Shown: piece after piece, positions 8,323 to 15,528 of the stretch
Layout: every line of letters starts with the position of its first letter
Position numbering within the stretch: position 1 is the first letter of the stretch
DNA from: Bordetella parapertussis
Lineage (GTDB): Bacteria > Pseudomonadota > Gammaproteobacteria > Burkholderiales > SG8-39
Direction: 5' to 3'
Length of the DNA stretch: 40,310 nt
Assembly (NCBI GenBank): GCA_945897475.1
Contig: CAMDFL010000021.1
Span: 1-40,310 of the forward strand
The notes under the pieces: model-generated
Seen by the model: the letters and a program-made list of their open reading frames with translations, nothing else
Told to the model about the DNA's origin: nothing
The model's database searches: none
Made by a program: the position numbers and the translations under genes

Positions 8323-9012
8323 ATGACCTCCGCTGACCCAGCCTATGCCGCGTGGCGGCGCGACCAACGCAAGCACCTGATTGCCCTGCGCGAGTCAATC
8401 GATCCGGGTCACCTGCAGGCGTGGCGCGTGGCGATAGATGGGCACCTGCGACGGAGCTTTCCGGGCTTAGGCGGCACGATGCTTGCCATCTGCTGGCCCT
8501 ACCGCAATGAATACGACGCGCGCCACCTTGCGGCAGGCCTGCGCTCATTCGGGACCACCACCCTCCTGCCCGTTGTGGTCGCGCGCGCCACCGCCCTGCA
8601 ATTCCGCGAATGGCATCCCGGTGTCGCCATGTCAAAGGGCGCCTTGGGCATTCCCTATCCCAGTTCGACACCACAATGCCAACCGCGCGTGGTGCTGCTG
8701 CCGATGGTGGGTTTCGACGCCTTAGGATATCGGCTGGGCTACGGGGGCGGATATTTCGACCGCACTTTGGCGGCGCTGCAACCGCGGCCCGCAATTATTG
8801 GCGTGGCACATGAATTGGCGCGTATCGAAACAATCCATCCGCAATCCCACGACATTGCGATGGATTACGTGGTGACCGAACGCGGCGTGTATCGCCGCGA
8901 TGAGGCGGGCCTTCAGTTTCTTGCCGCGACTGAGAATGGCAACGGCCTTTCCCTCAGCTCACCAGTCTGCTACGCCAACGCGCCCGAAAACCGGCGCGAT
9001 GAAATCGATTAG
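8323..9012 (+). CDS. 5-formyltetrahydrofolate cyclo-ligase
   Basis: This cytosolic enzyme converts 5-formyl-THF to 5,10-methenyl-THF using ATP (EC 6.3.3.2), in folate one-carbon metabolism. The 229-residue protein has the expected N-terminal basic helix (WRRDQRKHL), LLPMVGFDALGYRLGYGGGYFDRTL in the middle, whose GYGGGYFDR is the nucleotide/phosphate-binding signature of the family, and HDIAMDYVVTE near the end. It is about 30 residues longer than typical, with a C-terminal tail after residue ~195 that does not resemble the family. It is divergent from the helix-hairpin-helix gene with only 82 bp between them, too little for a 6S RNA gene. No strong ribosome site precedes the ATG. Confidence 0.92.
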   Translation: MTSADPAYAAWRRDQRKHLIALRESIDPGHLQAWRVAIDGHLRRSFPGLGGTMLAICWPYRNEYDARHLAAGLRSFGTTTLLPVVVARATALQFREWHPGVAMSKGALGIPYPSSTPQCQPRVVLLPMVGFDALGYRLGYGGGYFDRTLAALQPRPAIIGVAHELARIETIHPQSHDIAMDYVVTERGVYRRDEAGLQFLAATENGNGLSLSSPVCYANAPENRRDEID

Positions 9013-9015
9013 CGG

Positions 9016-9045
9016 CCGGGTTTAGCGGTGCCGGGTTTAGCGGTG
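9016..9045. repeat. 15-nt direct tandem duplication
   Basis: CCGGGTTTAGCGGTG occurs twice in a row, at 9016-9030 and 9031-9045. It sits between the stop of the cyclo-ligase gene and the stop of the convergent small reading frame, and supplies the latter's TAA. A recent slippage duplication is the simplest reading. Confidence 0.8.
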
Positions 9046-9213
9046 AATCAGCACGACCCGGGCGCGGCGTTCATCGGCGGCGACGTACCGGACTTCTTCG
9101 TTTTGTTCCGACGCCTCCTCATCCCACTCCAGACGGGAGATGCGCCAACGCGCCTCCTGCTCAAGCGGAAAACTATCCCTGTCGGCTCCGTATACATCAT
9201 CAAGCATTCGCAT
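9037..9213 (-). CDS. Small acidic hypothetical protein (58 aa)
   Basis: A 58-codon reading frame, convergent with the cyclo-ligase gene. It starts MRMLDDVYGADRDSF and ends RARVVLIHR. It has a good ribosome binding site (AGGGAG about six bases before the ATG) and an amino-acid composition typical of a real soluble protein: many acidic residues, a central WRISRLEWDEEASE, and a basic C-terminus. Reading frames on the other strand through this stretch are rich in Arg, Cys and Pro and look spurious. I do not recognise the family. No transmembrane or metal-binding motif is visible. Confidence rests on the ribosome site and composition only. Confidence 0.5.
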   Translation of the reverse strand: MRMLDDVYGADRDSFPLEQEARWRISRLEWDEEASEQNEEVRYVAADERRARVVLIHR

Positions 9214-9493
9214 GGCGATCTCCCTCTCAATGTTGCATGTATTTCAATGCACTGCATCAAAGCACTGCGCATTGACCCTAGAACTTTGACTCTTCAATAT
9301 TTATCCTGGCTCTTAAACTTACGGATGAAACAGCGCAAAGTTGATGCCTATGGCTGACACAGCAATGAAACAGTTTTTAGATTTTTGTGCCCGCTCATCT
9401 AAGGTATCTTGAGATAAGCGGCGCTATGCCCTGAGCAGGAACGGAAACCAGGTTCTATTCGGCTTTTGCCGGGCCTGCGGTCACGCTTTGATG
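9214..9493. other. Gene-free stretch between the small ORF and ilvA
   Basis: 280 bp that are AT-richer than the surroundings, with no convincing coding frame. It presumably holds the promoter of the small minus-strand gene. A short CGGC-AAAA-GCCG hairpin lies just downstream of ilvA on the minus strand, but there is no T-run to make it a clear terminator. Confidence 0.4.
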
Positions 9494-11128
9494 TCAGCGC
9501 AGGAACAGGCGATAAGCCGGATTGCGGCTCTCATCCACAAAGGGGTAACCTAAGGAGTCGAGGAACTGGCGAAATTGGCGCATCTCCGACTTGGGCACCT
9601 GCATGCCTACCAGCACACGCCCGGTATCGGCGCCGTGGTTGCGATAGTGAAACAGACTGATATTCCAATCTGAGCGCATTTCGTTGAGAAAGCGCATCAG
9701 GGCGCCGGGACGTTCGGGAAATTCGAACCTGTAAATCAGTTCCGCAGGGGACCGTTTGCCGATGTCCTGAGGCATATGGCCGCCAACAAGGTGGCGCACA
9801 TGCAATTTGGCAAACTCGTCGTCCGAAAGATCCGAAGTCTTGATGCCGTGGCGGGAAAGTGATCGCACCATGCGGTGCGTTTCCTCGCGGTTATGCACGT
9901 TGACCCCAACGAACACATGCGCACTGCCGGGATCGCCCATGCGATAGTTGAATTCGGTGATGTTGCGCGCGCCCAGGAGCGTGCAGAACTTACGAAAGCT
10001 GCCGGGTTTCTCAGGGATGGTGACAGCGAGCAGCGCTTCGCGGTGCTCGCCCACCTCGGCTCGCTCGACGACAAAACCCAGGCGATCGAAATTGGTGTTG
10101 GCGCCGCTGGCAACCGCCACCAAGGTGCGGCCCTTGAGCTTCTTTTTCTCCGCATAGGCCTTGGCGCCGGCAATCGACAGCGCGCCCGCCGGCTCCAATA
10201 CGGTACGGGTATCCTCGAATACATCCTTGATCGCGGCGCAGATGGCATCCGTATCCACCAAAATCATCTCATCCACCAGTTCGCGGCACAGACGAAAGGT
10301 TTCCTCGCCAACCTGGCGCACCGCCACGCCGTCGGCGAACAGGCCCACGTGATCGAGGACCACACGTCGCCCCGCTTTAAGAGACCGCGCCATGGCATCG
10401 GCGTCCACGGGTTCAACCCCGATCACCTTGATCCCCGGCTGCAAGCGCTTCACGTAAGAAGCAATACCCGAAATCAGTCCACCACCGCCTACCGCGACAA
10501 AAATCGCATGCACCGGCTCGGTGGCCTGGCGCAACACCTCCATGCCGATGGTGCCCTGGCCCGCGATCACATCGGGATCGTCATAGGGGTGCACAAAGCA
10601 CATGCGCGAACGCGAGGCAAGTTTCTTCGCGTGAATATAGGCATCGGAATAAGAGTCGCCGTGGAGCACCACCTGCGCGCTGCGCGCCTTGACCGCGTTC
10701 ACCTTGATCGCGGGCGTGGTCACCGGCATCACAATCAAAGCCTTGCAATGCAGGCGCTGCGCTGCAAGCGCCACACCTTGGGCGTGATTGCCCGCTGAGG
10801 CGGCAATCACTCCGCGCGCCAATTGCGCCGGGGTGAGGTGGGCCATTTTGTTGTAGGCACCGCGCAGCTTGAAGGAAAACACCGACTGCATATCTTCGCG
10901 CTTCAACAGCAGCCGATTGCCCATGCGTCTGGACAATATCGGCGCGAGTTCCAGTGGCGTTTGCACCGCCACGTCGTAGACGCGCGCTTTGAGAATGCGT
11001 TCGAGATAGTCCGTCTTATTCAGAGCGGGTTTATTCCTCGCGAGCTTATGCAGGGCAGGCTTTTTCAGAGCAGGTTTATTCCTCGCGAGCTTTTGCGATG
11101 TGGGCTGATTCTTTGCGGGCTTTTTCAT
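9494..11128 (-). CDS. ilvA: Threonine ammonia-lyase, biosynthetic, with two ACT-like domains
   Basis: This PLP enzyme deaminates threonine to 2-oxobutanoate, the first step of isoleucine synthesis; its C-terminal regulatory domains bind isoleucine and valine. The fold-type II catalytic domain shows SVFSFKLRGAYNK with the PLP lysine (about residue 87), ASAGNHAQGVA, and the phosphate-binding VGGGGLISG near 215. Two ACT-like repeats follow, at about 345-430 (IPEKPGSFRKFC) and 440-540 (FPERPGALMRFL). The N-terminus carries an unusual extension of about 38 residues, rich in Lys, Pro, Ala and Asn and repeating LARNKPAL, before the family begins at about DYLERILKARVYD. The start is ATG 11128 or the adjacent GTG 11131. 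The extension may be an untranslated or dispensable tail. Confidence 0.93.
   Translation of the reverse strand: MKKPAKNQPTSQKLARNKPALKKPALHKLARNKPALNKTDYLERILKARVYDVAVQTPLELAPILSRRMGNRLLLKREDMQSVFSFKLRGAYNKMAHLTPAQLARGVIAASAGNHAQGVALAAQRLHCKALIVMPVTTPAIKVNAVKARSAQVVLHGDSYSDAYIHAKKLASRSRMCFVHPYDDPDVIAGQGTIGMEVLRQATEPVHAIFVAVGGGGLISGIASYVKRLQPGIKVIGVEPVDADAMARSLKAGRRVVLDHVGLFADGVAVRQVGEETFRLCRELVDEMILVDTDAICAAIKDVFEDTRTVLEPAGALSIAGAKAYAEKKKLKGRTLVAVASGANTNFDRLGFVVERAEVGEHREALLAVTIPEKPGSFRKFCTLLGARNITEFNYRMGDPGSAHVFVGVNVHNREETHRMVRSLSRHGIKTSDLSDDEFAKLHVRHLVGGHMPQDIGKRSPAELIYRFEFPERPGALMRFLNEMRSDWNISLFHYRNHGADTGRVLVGMQVPKSEMRQFRQFLDSLGYPFVDESRNPAYRLFLR
11022..11111. repeat. 45-nt imperfect tandem repeat at the 5' end of ilvA
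   Basis: Two units begin at 11022 and 11067, sharing AGAGC[G/A]GGTTTATTCCTCG and the following CGAGCTT. In ilvA they encode a 15-residue repeat (LARNKPALKKPALHK, then LARNKPALNK). This accounts for the odd Lys/Pro-rich N-terminal extension. Confidence 0.75.
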
Positions 11129-11201
11129 CACCTGGAACTCTTTGCGCTACGGCGCCGTTGAAAAACAGGCTGTAACTCTACCCGAAGGCGGCAATTACCT
11201 T

Positions 11202-11636
11202 ATGCTCGGACAAATGGAATCACTGCTTGCAGCGCTTGTCACGCCATTCGGTAGTATGGTGTCGCTGTTCGCGGCAAGCTTTCTTGCCGCGACATTGATC
11301 CCCTTGAGTTCCGAAGCGGCACTGTTCGCCGCAATCAAACTTCATGGCGATATGTACTGGCCCGCGTTGATTATCGCGACAGTAGGAAACACACTAGGCG
11401 GCATGAGTTCTTACCTGATCGGACGATTCATCGGATCGAGAAAACCTTTGACGCAAATCGCCCGCCTGCAACGTTATGGCGCACCAGCCATGATCCTCGC
11501 GTGGCTGCCACTGGTAGGCGATGGGCTGTGCGTTGCCGCGGGATGGCTAAAACTCAATTGGGTGGCCGTTATCGCCTGGCAACTTGTCGGTCGGGCTACG
11601 CGTTACCTCTTAGTGGCGCAAGGCGCGATGGCCTGA
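11202..11636 (+). CDS. yqaA: YqaA family (DedA/SNARE-associated-like) membrane protein
   Basis: A 144-residue integral membrane protein matching E. coli YqaA in order and length. Family features are FAASFLAATLIPLSSEAALF near the N-terminus, TVGNTLGGMSSYLIGR in the centre, LQRYGAPAMILAWLPLVGD, and a final re-entrant/helix segment. About four hydrophobic segments are visible. The wider SNARE-associated (VTT/DedA) superfamily acts in lipid transport and envelope homeostasis; the specific role of YqaA is not established. The start is taken at ATG 11202 to match the family N-terminus; ATG 11214 is an alternative, and the frame extends upstream to a TTG. It is divergent from ilvA with about 70 bp between them. 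Confidence 0.87.
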   Translation: MLGQMESLLAALVTPFGSMVSLFAASFLAATLIPLSSEAALFAAIKLHGDMYWPALIIATVGNTLGGMSSYLIGRFIGSRKPLTQIARLQRYGAPAMILAWLPLVGDGLCVAAGWLKLNWVAVIAWQLVGRATRYLLVAQGAMA

Positions 11637-11764
11637 ATGCCTTTTTTCACCGGACAAATCATTTGCTATTGACGGGACTTGCCAGGACCAGAGCACCCAG
11701 AGCACTTGCGCGACAAAGCCCCTCCCCGTTAAGGTATGCCCATTGCCTCAAAAATCACCGATTT

Positions 11765-12025
11765 ATGACCAAACCTGCCAAACGCCGCGTCCTCAAGCCC
11801 CCTATTTGGGAGCGAGGCTACTACTCGCACGGCTACTGGTTGGGCAAGAAAAAACTGGGAACAGTAAAACTCGGCCCCAAAGGCGAGTGGGACGGGATCT
11901 ACCGGTGGCAGGGCGGCAACCACCTGGGTGAAGCGGCCACGCTGGCAAAAGCCAAGCAGGCGGTCGAGCAAGCGGTGCTGCTGGGGACGCGACAGTTGCA
12001 GTTGTTTCAGGATGAAGTGGGTTGA
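11765..12025 (+). CDS. Conserved-looking hypothetical protein (86 aa)
   Basis: An 86-residue basic protein. The first half (KPPIWERGYYSHGYWLGKKK, then GPKGEWDGIYRWQGG) is rich in Gly, Trp and Tyr and looks like a small beta-rich domain. The second half (EAATLAKAKQAVEQAVLLG) forms a helix. I do not recognise a named family, although the sequence has the character of a genuine conserved protein. Two short strand-turn motifs (LGTVKLGPKGEWDG) suggest a compact fold. No strong ribosome site precedes ATG 11765. It lies 128 bp after yqaA on the same strand; that gap contains nothing I can name. Confidence 0.65.
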   Translation: MTKPAKRRVLKPPIWERGYYSHGYWLGKKKLGTVKLGPKGEWDGIYRWQGGNHLGEAATLAKAKQAVEQAVLLGTRQLQLFQDEVG

Positions 12026-12174
12026 AATGCCAGGCCGGATTCGAATCGATTCAATTGACAGTAATCTGTCTTGATTCGATGCGCATCCGTTCCCCGGCGC
12101 CAATCCAATATTTCATGTAATTTTTCGACTGAATGCGCAGTTGGCAGGCATTTACAGTAAAAAGCAATTCGATA

Positions 12175-12240
12175 TTAGACCGCTTTGAAACTTTTATTAG
12201 ATCGCTCTGAAACTTTTATCAGACCGCTCTGAAATTATTA
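12175..12240. repeat. Tandem repeat, three units of 22 nt
   Basis: Units begin at 12175, 12197 and 12219. The first two are TTAGACCGCTTTGAAACTTT(TA) and TTAGATCGCTCTGAAACTTT(TA); the third changes to TCAGACCGCTCTGAAATTAT(TA). The array ends 12 bp from the stop of uvrD. The rest of the 227-nt gap (12026-12174) holds a GACAG-TAAT-CTGTC hairpin and nothing else evident. Confidence 0.8.
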
Positions 12241-12252
12241 GAATTGAATCGC

Positions 12253-14403
12253 CTAAATAGGCTCAAGCTTGGCGTACTCCAGCGCCAGCCATTTCATCCC
12301 CTGCCGCCCAAAATTAATCTGCAATCGCGCATCCTTGCCAGAACCTTCGGCGCTCACGATCACGCCTTGACCAAACTTGGCGTGCTGCACCGACTGACCG
12401 ATACGAAATCCGTGGGCCGCTTCTTTTTGACTGGTGCTCGCTGTCAATGTTTGCGTCTGAACCTGCGGCTCCCACGCAGTCTCCCGCGACAAACCCGATC
12501 CCAATCGCGGCGTGAGCCATTTCAACAAGCCATCCGGTATCTCATCCAGAAACCTTGAGGCAATGTTGTAGCGCGTCTGCCCGTGCAGCATGCGCGTCTG
12601 CGCAAATGACAGATACAGGCGGGTGCGTGCGCGGGTGACGGCCACATAGGCCAGGCGCCGTTCCTCCTCGAGGCCATCGTCCTCACTGACGCTTTGCTCG
12701 TGCGGAAACAAGCCCTCCTCCAGGCCGGTGAGGAACACAGCGTGAAATTCAAGCCCCTTGGCCGAGTGCACCGTCATCATTTGCAGCGCGTCCATGCCTT
12801 CGGCGGCCTGGTTCACGCCGGACTCAAGCGCCGCGTGCGCTAAGAACGTCGCCAGATCGCCGCTGCCCTCCTCCTGCATGAATGCCGCAGCGGCATTAAC
12901 CAGTTCGCCCAGATTCTCAACACGGTCCGCGCCGTCGCGCTCCGACTGGTAGTGCGCCACAAGACCACTTTTCTCTAGCAGCGCGCCCACTACCTCAGGG
13001 AGTTGCAGGTCCACGGTTTCCTGGCGCAAGGACTCGATAATTCGAACAAACGCGGCCAACGAGGCCCCCGCCTTGCCGGGAACGGAAGGCACGGCTTTGT
13101 AGAGGCTTGATCCGCTGGCGAGCGCCGCGTCCTGCAATTGTTCGATGGAACGCGCACCGATACCGCGCGTGGGAAAGTTCACGACGCGAAGAAACGCGCC
13201 GTCATCATCTGAATTGGCCAGGAGCCGCAGATAGGCCAGGGCATGCTTGATCTCCACGCGCTCAAAGAAGCGCTGCCCGCCATAGACGCGATAGGCGATG
13301 CCATTCGAAAACAAGGCATGCTCCATCAAACGTGACTGCGCGTTCGATCGATACAGGATCGCCATGTCACGATACGCCATGCCCTGTCGCGACAAGGCCT
13401 GCGCCTCCTCGACCACCCAAGCCGCTTCATAACCATCGCTTGCCGCCTCAAACACGCGGATCGGTTCGCCCTCGCCCTCGGCGGTCCACAGGTTTTTACC
13501 CAGACGCCGGCTGTTGTGCGCGATCAGCGCATTGGCCGCCGTCAGGATATTGCCGTGCGAGCGGTAATTCTGCTCCAAGCGAACGACGTTCTGCACTTTG
13601 TAGTCACGCTCGAAGTCGGCCATGTTGCCGACATTGGCTCCTCTGAACCGATATATGGACTGATCGTCATCACCAACCGCGAACAAGGTGTTGTCGCGTC
13701 CGGCTAATTGGCGCAGCCAGCGGTACTGCAAGCGATTGGTGTCCTGAAACTCATCCACCAATATGTGCTTGAAGCGAGCCTGGTAATGCTCGCGCAACGG
13801 TTCGTTCCTCGCAAGTAACTCGTAGCTTCGCAGCAGCAGCTCGGCGAAATCCACCACGCCTTCCTTCTGGCATTGTTCATCGTAGGCGGAGTAGAAATCG
13901 GCGGCGCGGCGGGTGAATTCATCGGTAATCTCGATGTTGCCGGGGCGCTTGCCTTCGTCCTTGGCGGCGCTGATGAAGTAGGCGACCTGGCGAGGCGGGA
14001 AGCGCTCCTCGTCCACATTCATCGCCCTCAACACGCGTTTCACCGCGGCGATCTGATCCTGCGAATCCAGAATCTGAAATAACTGCGGCAGATTGGCCTC
14101 GCGGTGGTGGGCGCGCAGCAAGCGGTTGCACAAACCGTGAAAGGTGCCCACCCACATGCCGCGAACATTGATCGGCAGCATTGCCGAGATGCGCGTGAGC
14201 ATTTCCTTCGCGGCCTTATTGGTAAAGGTCACCGCGAGCAGGCCGTTGGGACCCGCGTTGCCGGTTTGGATCAACCACGCGATACGCGTGGTGAGCACCC
14301 GTGTTTTTCCCGAACCGGCTCCGGCGAGAATCAGCGCGTGTTGACTGGGCAGCGTGACCGCGGCCAGTTGCTCAGGGTTAAGATTGTCGAGAAGTGTGCT
14401 CAT
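12253..14403 (-). CDS. uvrD: UvrD/DNA helicase II
   Basis: This superfamily 1 3'-5' DNA helicase unwinds DNA in nucleotide excision and mismatch repair. The 716-residue protein has the E. coli UvrD length and order. It begins MSTLLDNLNPEQLAAVT (Q-motif region), then LILAGAGSGKTRVL (Walker A), AVTFTNKAAKEM (motif Ia), ILVDEFQDTNRLQY (motif II), VGDDDQSIYRFRGA (motif III), LEQNYRSHGNIL (motif IV), MTVHSAKGLEFHAVF (motif V) and AYVAVTRARTRLYL (motif VI). The C-terminal Tudor-like segment (GQSVQHAKFGQGVI) that contacts RNA polymerase in UvrD is also present. The start at 14403 is chosen from the family N-terminus; the frame continues upstream without homology. Confidence 0.95.
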   Translation of the reverse strand: MSTLLDNLNPEQLAAVTLPSQHALILAGAGSGKTRVLTTRIAWLIQTGNAGPNGLLAVTFTNKAAKEMLTRISAMLPINVRGMWVGTFHGLCNRLLRAHHREANLPQLFQILDSQDQIAAVKRVLRAMNVDEERFPPRQVAYFISAAKDEGKRPGNIEITDEFTRRAADFYSAYDEQCQKEGVVDFAELLLRSYELLARNEPLREHYQARFKHILVDEFQDTNRLQYRWLRQLAGRDNTLFAVGDDDQSIYRFRGANVGNMADFERDYKVQNVVRLEQNYRSHGNILTAANALIAHNSRRLGKNLWTAEGEGEPIRVFEAASDGYEAAWVVEEAQALSRQGMAYRDMAILYRSNAQSRLMEHALFSNGIAYRVYGGQRFFERVEIKHALAYLRLLANSDDDGAFLRVVNFPTRGIGARSIEQLQDAALASGSSLYKAVPSVPGKAGASLAAFVRIIESLRQETVDLQLPEVVGALLEKSGLVAHYQSERDGADRVENLGELVNAAAAFMQEEGSGDLATFLAHAALESGVNQAAEGMDALQMMTVHSAKGLEFHAVFLTGLEEGLFPHEQSVSEDDGLEEERRLAYVAVTRARTRLYLSFAQTRMLHGQTRYNIASRFLDEIPDGLLKWLTPRLGSGLSRETAWEPQVQTQTLTASTSQKEAAHGFRIGQSVQHAKFGQGVIVSAEGSGKDARLQINFGRQGMKWLALEYAKLEPI

Positions 14404-14599
14404 AAAAACCGGGAATTTTAACCTTGGCCGCGTGGCCAATCGCATTGCCGGACCAACTATTTTTGTTTTAAACGTTCGCCTGCTTGATCGCATTCAGGCA
14501 TGCTTGGCATCCTTCGCCACTTAACTACGGGCCGCCATCGCCATGCCATCGAATGCGTACATGATGCTTCAACACCCAACTCCCACCACCCACGGCAGG

Positions 14600-15436
14600 A
14601 TGTTATCCACCCGACGTCAGGCGCTACTCGCGTCGTTCGCGCTCGCCGCCCTGCCCATTTCGGTGTTCGCGCAAAGCGCGCCTGCGCCGGAACTGGGCAC
14701 ACCGGGCAAGGATGCCGGCTGGATTCCCACACCCGCGCCCATGGTCGAGGGCATGTTGCGCATGGCAGGCGTGTCCAAGAACGACCTGGTGGTGGATCTT
14801 GGCTCGGGTGACGGACGCATACCGATTTTCGCCGCCAAGGCATTCGGCGCGCGGGGTCTTGGTATAGAACTCAATCGCGACTTGGTGGCCTATTCCGTCG
14901 AATCCGCGAAAAAAGAAGGTGTCAGCGATCGCGCGCGCTTCGTGCAAGGCGACATCTTCGAGGTCGATTTCAGCCAGGGCACTGTGGTCAGTCTTTTCAT
15001 GCCGCCGCAGGTGAATGCCCGCCTGATGCCCAAAATCCTCACCATGAAACCCGGAACCCGCATCGTCTCCTATGTTTTTGCCATGGAAGATTGGGAGCCT
15101 GACGACTGGGTGTTCTTCGACAACGTGCAGGGCATGCTGTGGGTGGTGCCGGCGCGCTTCGAGGGCAACTGGCGCATTCGAACCGACGGACCGAATCCCG
15201 AGAACTACGAGGTCACGCTCACCCAACGCTTCCAAAAGATCAATGGGCACTTTATGTTCGGCGCAACGAAATTGCCCTTGTTCGATGCCAACGTGCTCGC
15301 CGATCGTCTGCGATTTACGCTGGTAGTAGGACAACGACGCTTCGATTTCGTAGGCTCGCACAAAGACGCGACGCTGGAAGGCTCACTGCACGTCACCGGC
15401 GAGCCTATGCGACGCTGGAGCGCGTCGAAAATCTAA
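14600..15436 (+). CDS. Exported SAM-dependent methyltransferase-like protein
   Basis: About 278 residues from ATG 14600. The N-terminus is a signal peptide with a twin-arginine-like start (STRRQALLASFALAALPISVFAQ), followed by a class I methyltransferase domain. Motif I is VVDLGSGDGRIPI, with the acidic residue after strand 2 (GIELN) and ARFVQGDIFEVDF as motif II. The C-terminal ~100 residues form a beta-rich extension without catalytic motifs. SAM is cytosolic, so an exported methyltransferase fold is odd; the protein may be Tat-exported with cofactor, or may not be an enzyme. Alternative starts at 14561 and 14543 exist, none with a convincing ribosome site. The 196-nt gap to divergent uvrD shows nothing else. 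Confidence 0.72.
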   Translation: MLSTRRQALLASFALAALPISVFAQSAPAPELGTPGKDAGWIPTPAPMVEGMLRMAGVSKNDLVVDLGSGDGRIPIFAAKAFGARGLGIELNRDLVAYSVESAKKEGVSDRARFVQGDIFEVDFSQGTVVSLFMPPQVNARLMPKILTMKPGTRIVSYVFAMEDWEPDDWVFFDNVQGMLWVVPARFEGNWRIRTDGPNPENYEVTLTQRFQKINGHFMFGATKLPLFDANVLADRLRFTLVVGQRRFDFVGSHKDATLEGSLHVTGEPMRRWSASKI

Positions 15437-15528
15437 GATTCACCTATGGTATTCGCGGCGGACCGAGCCGAGCCGATTTCGGGGGATTGGGGTAATCTTT
15501 CGCCGAACCAATTCCTGAGGAGCACACC

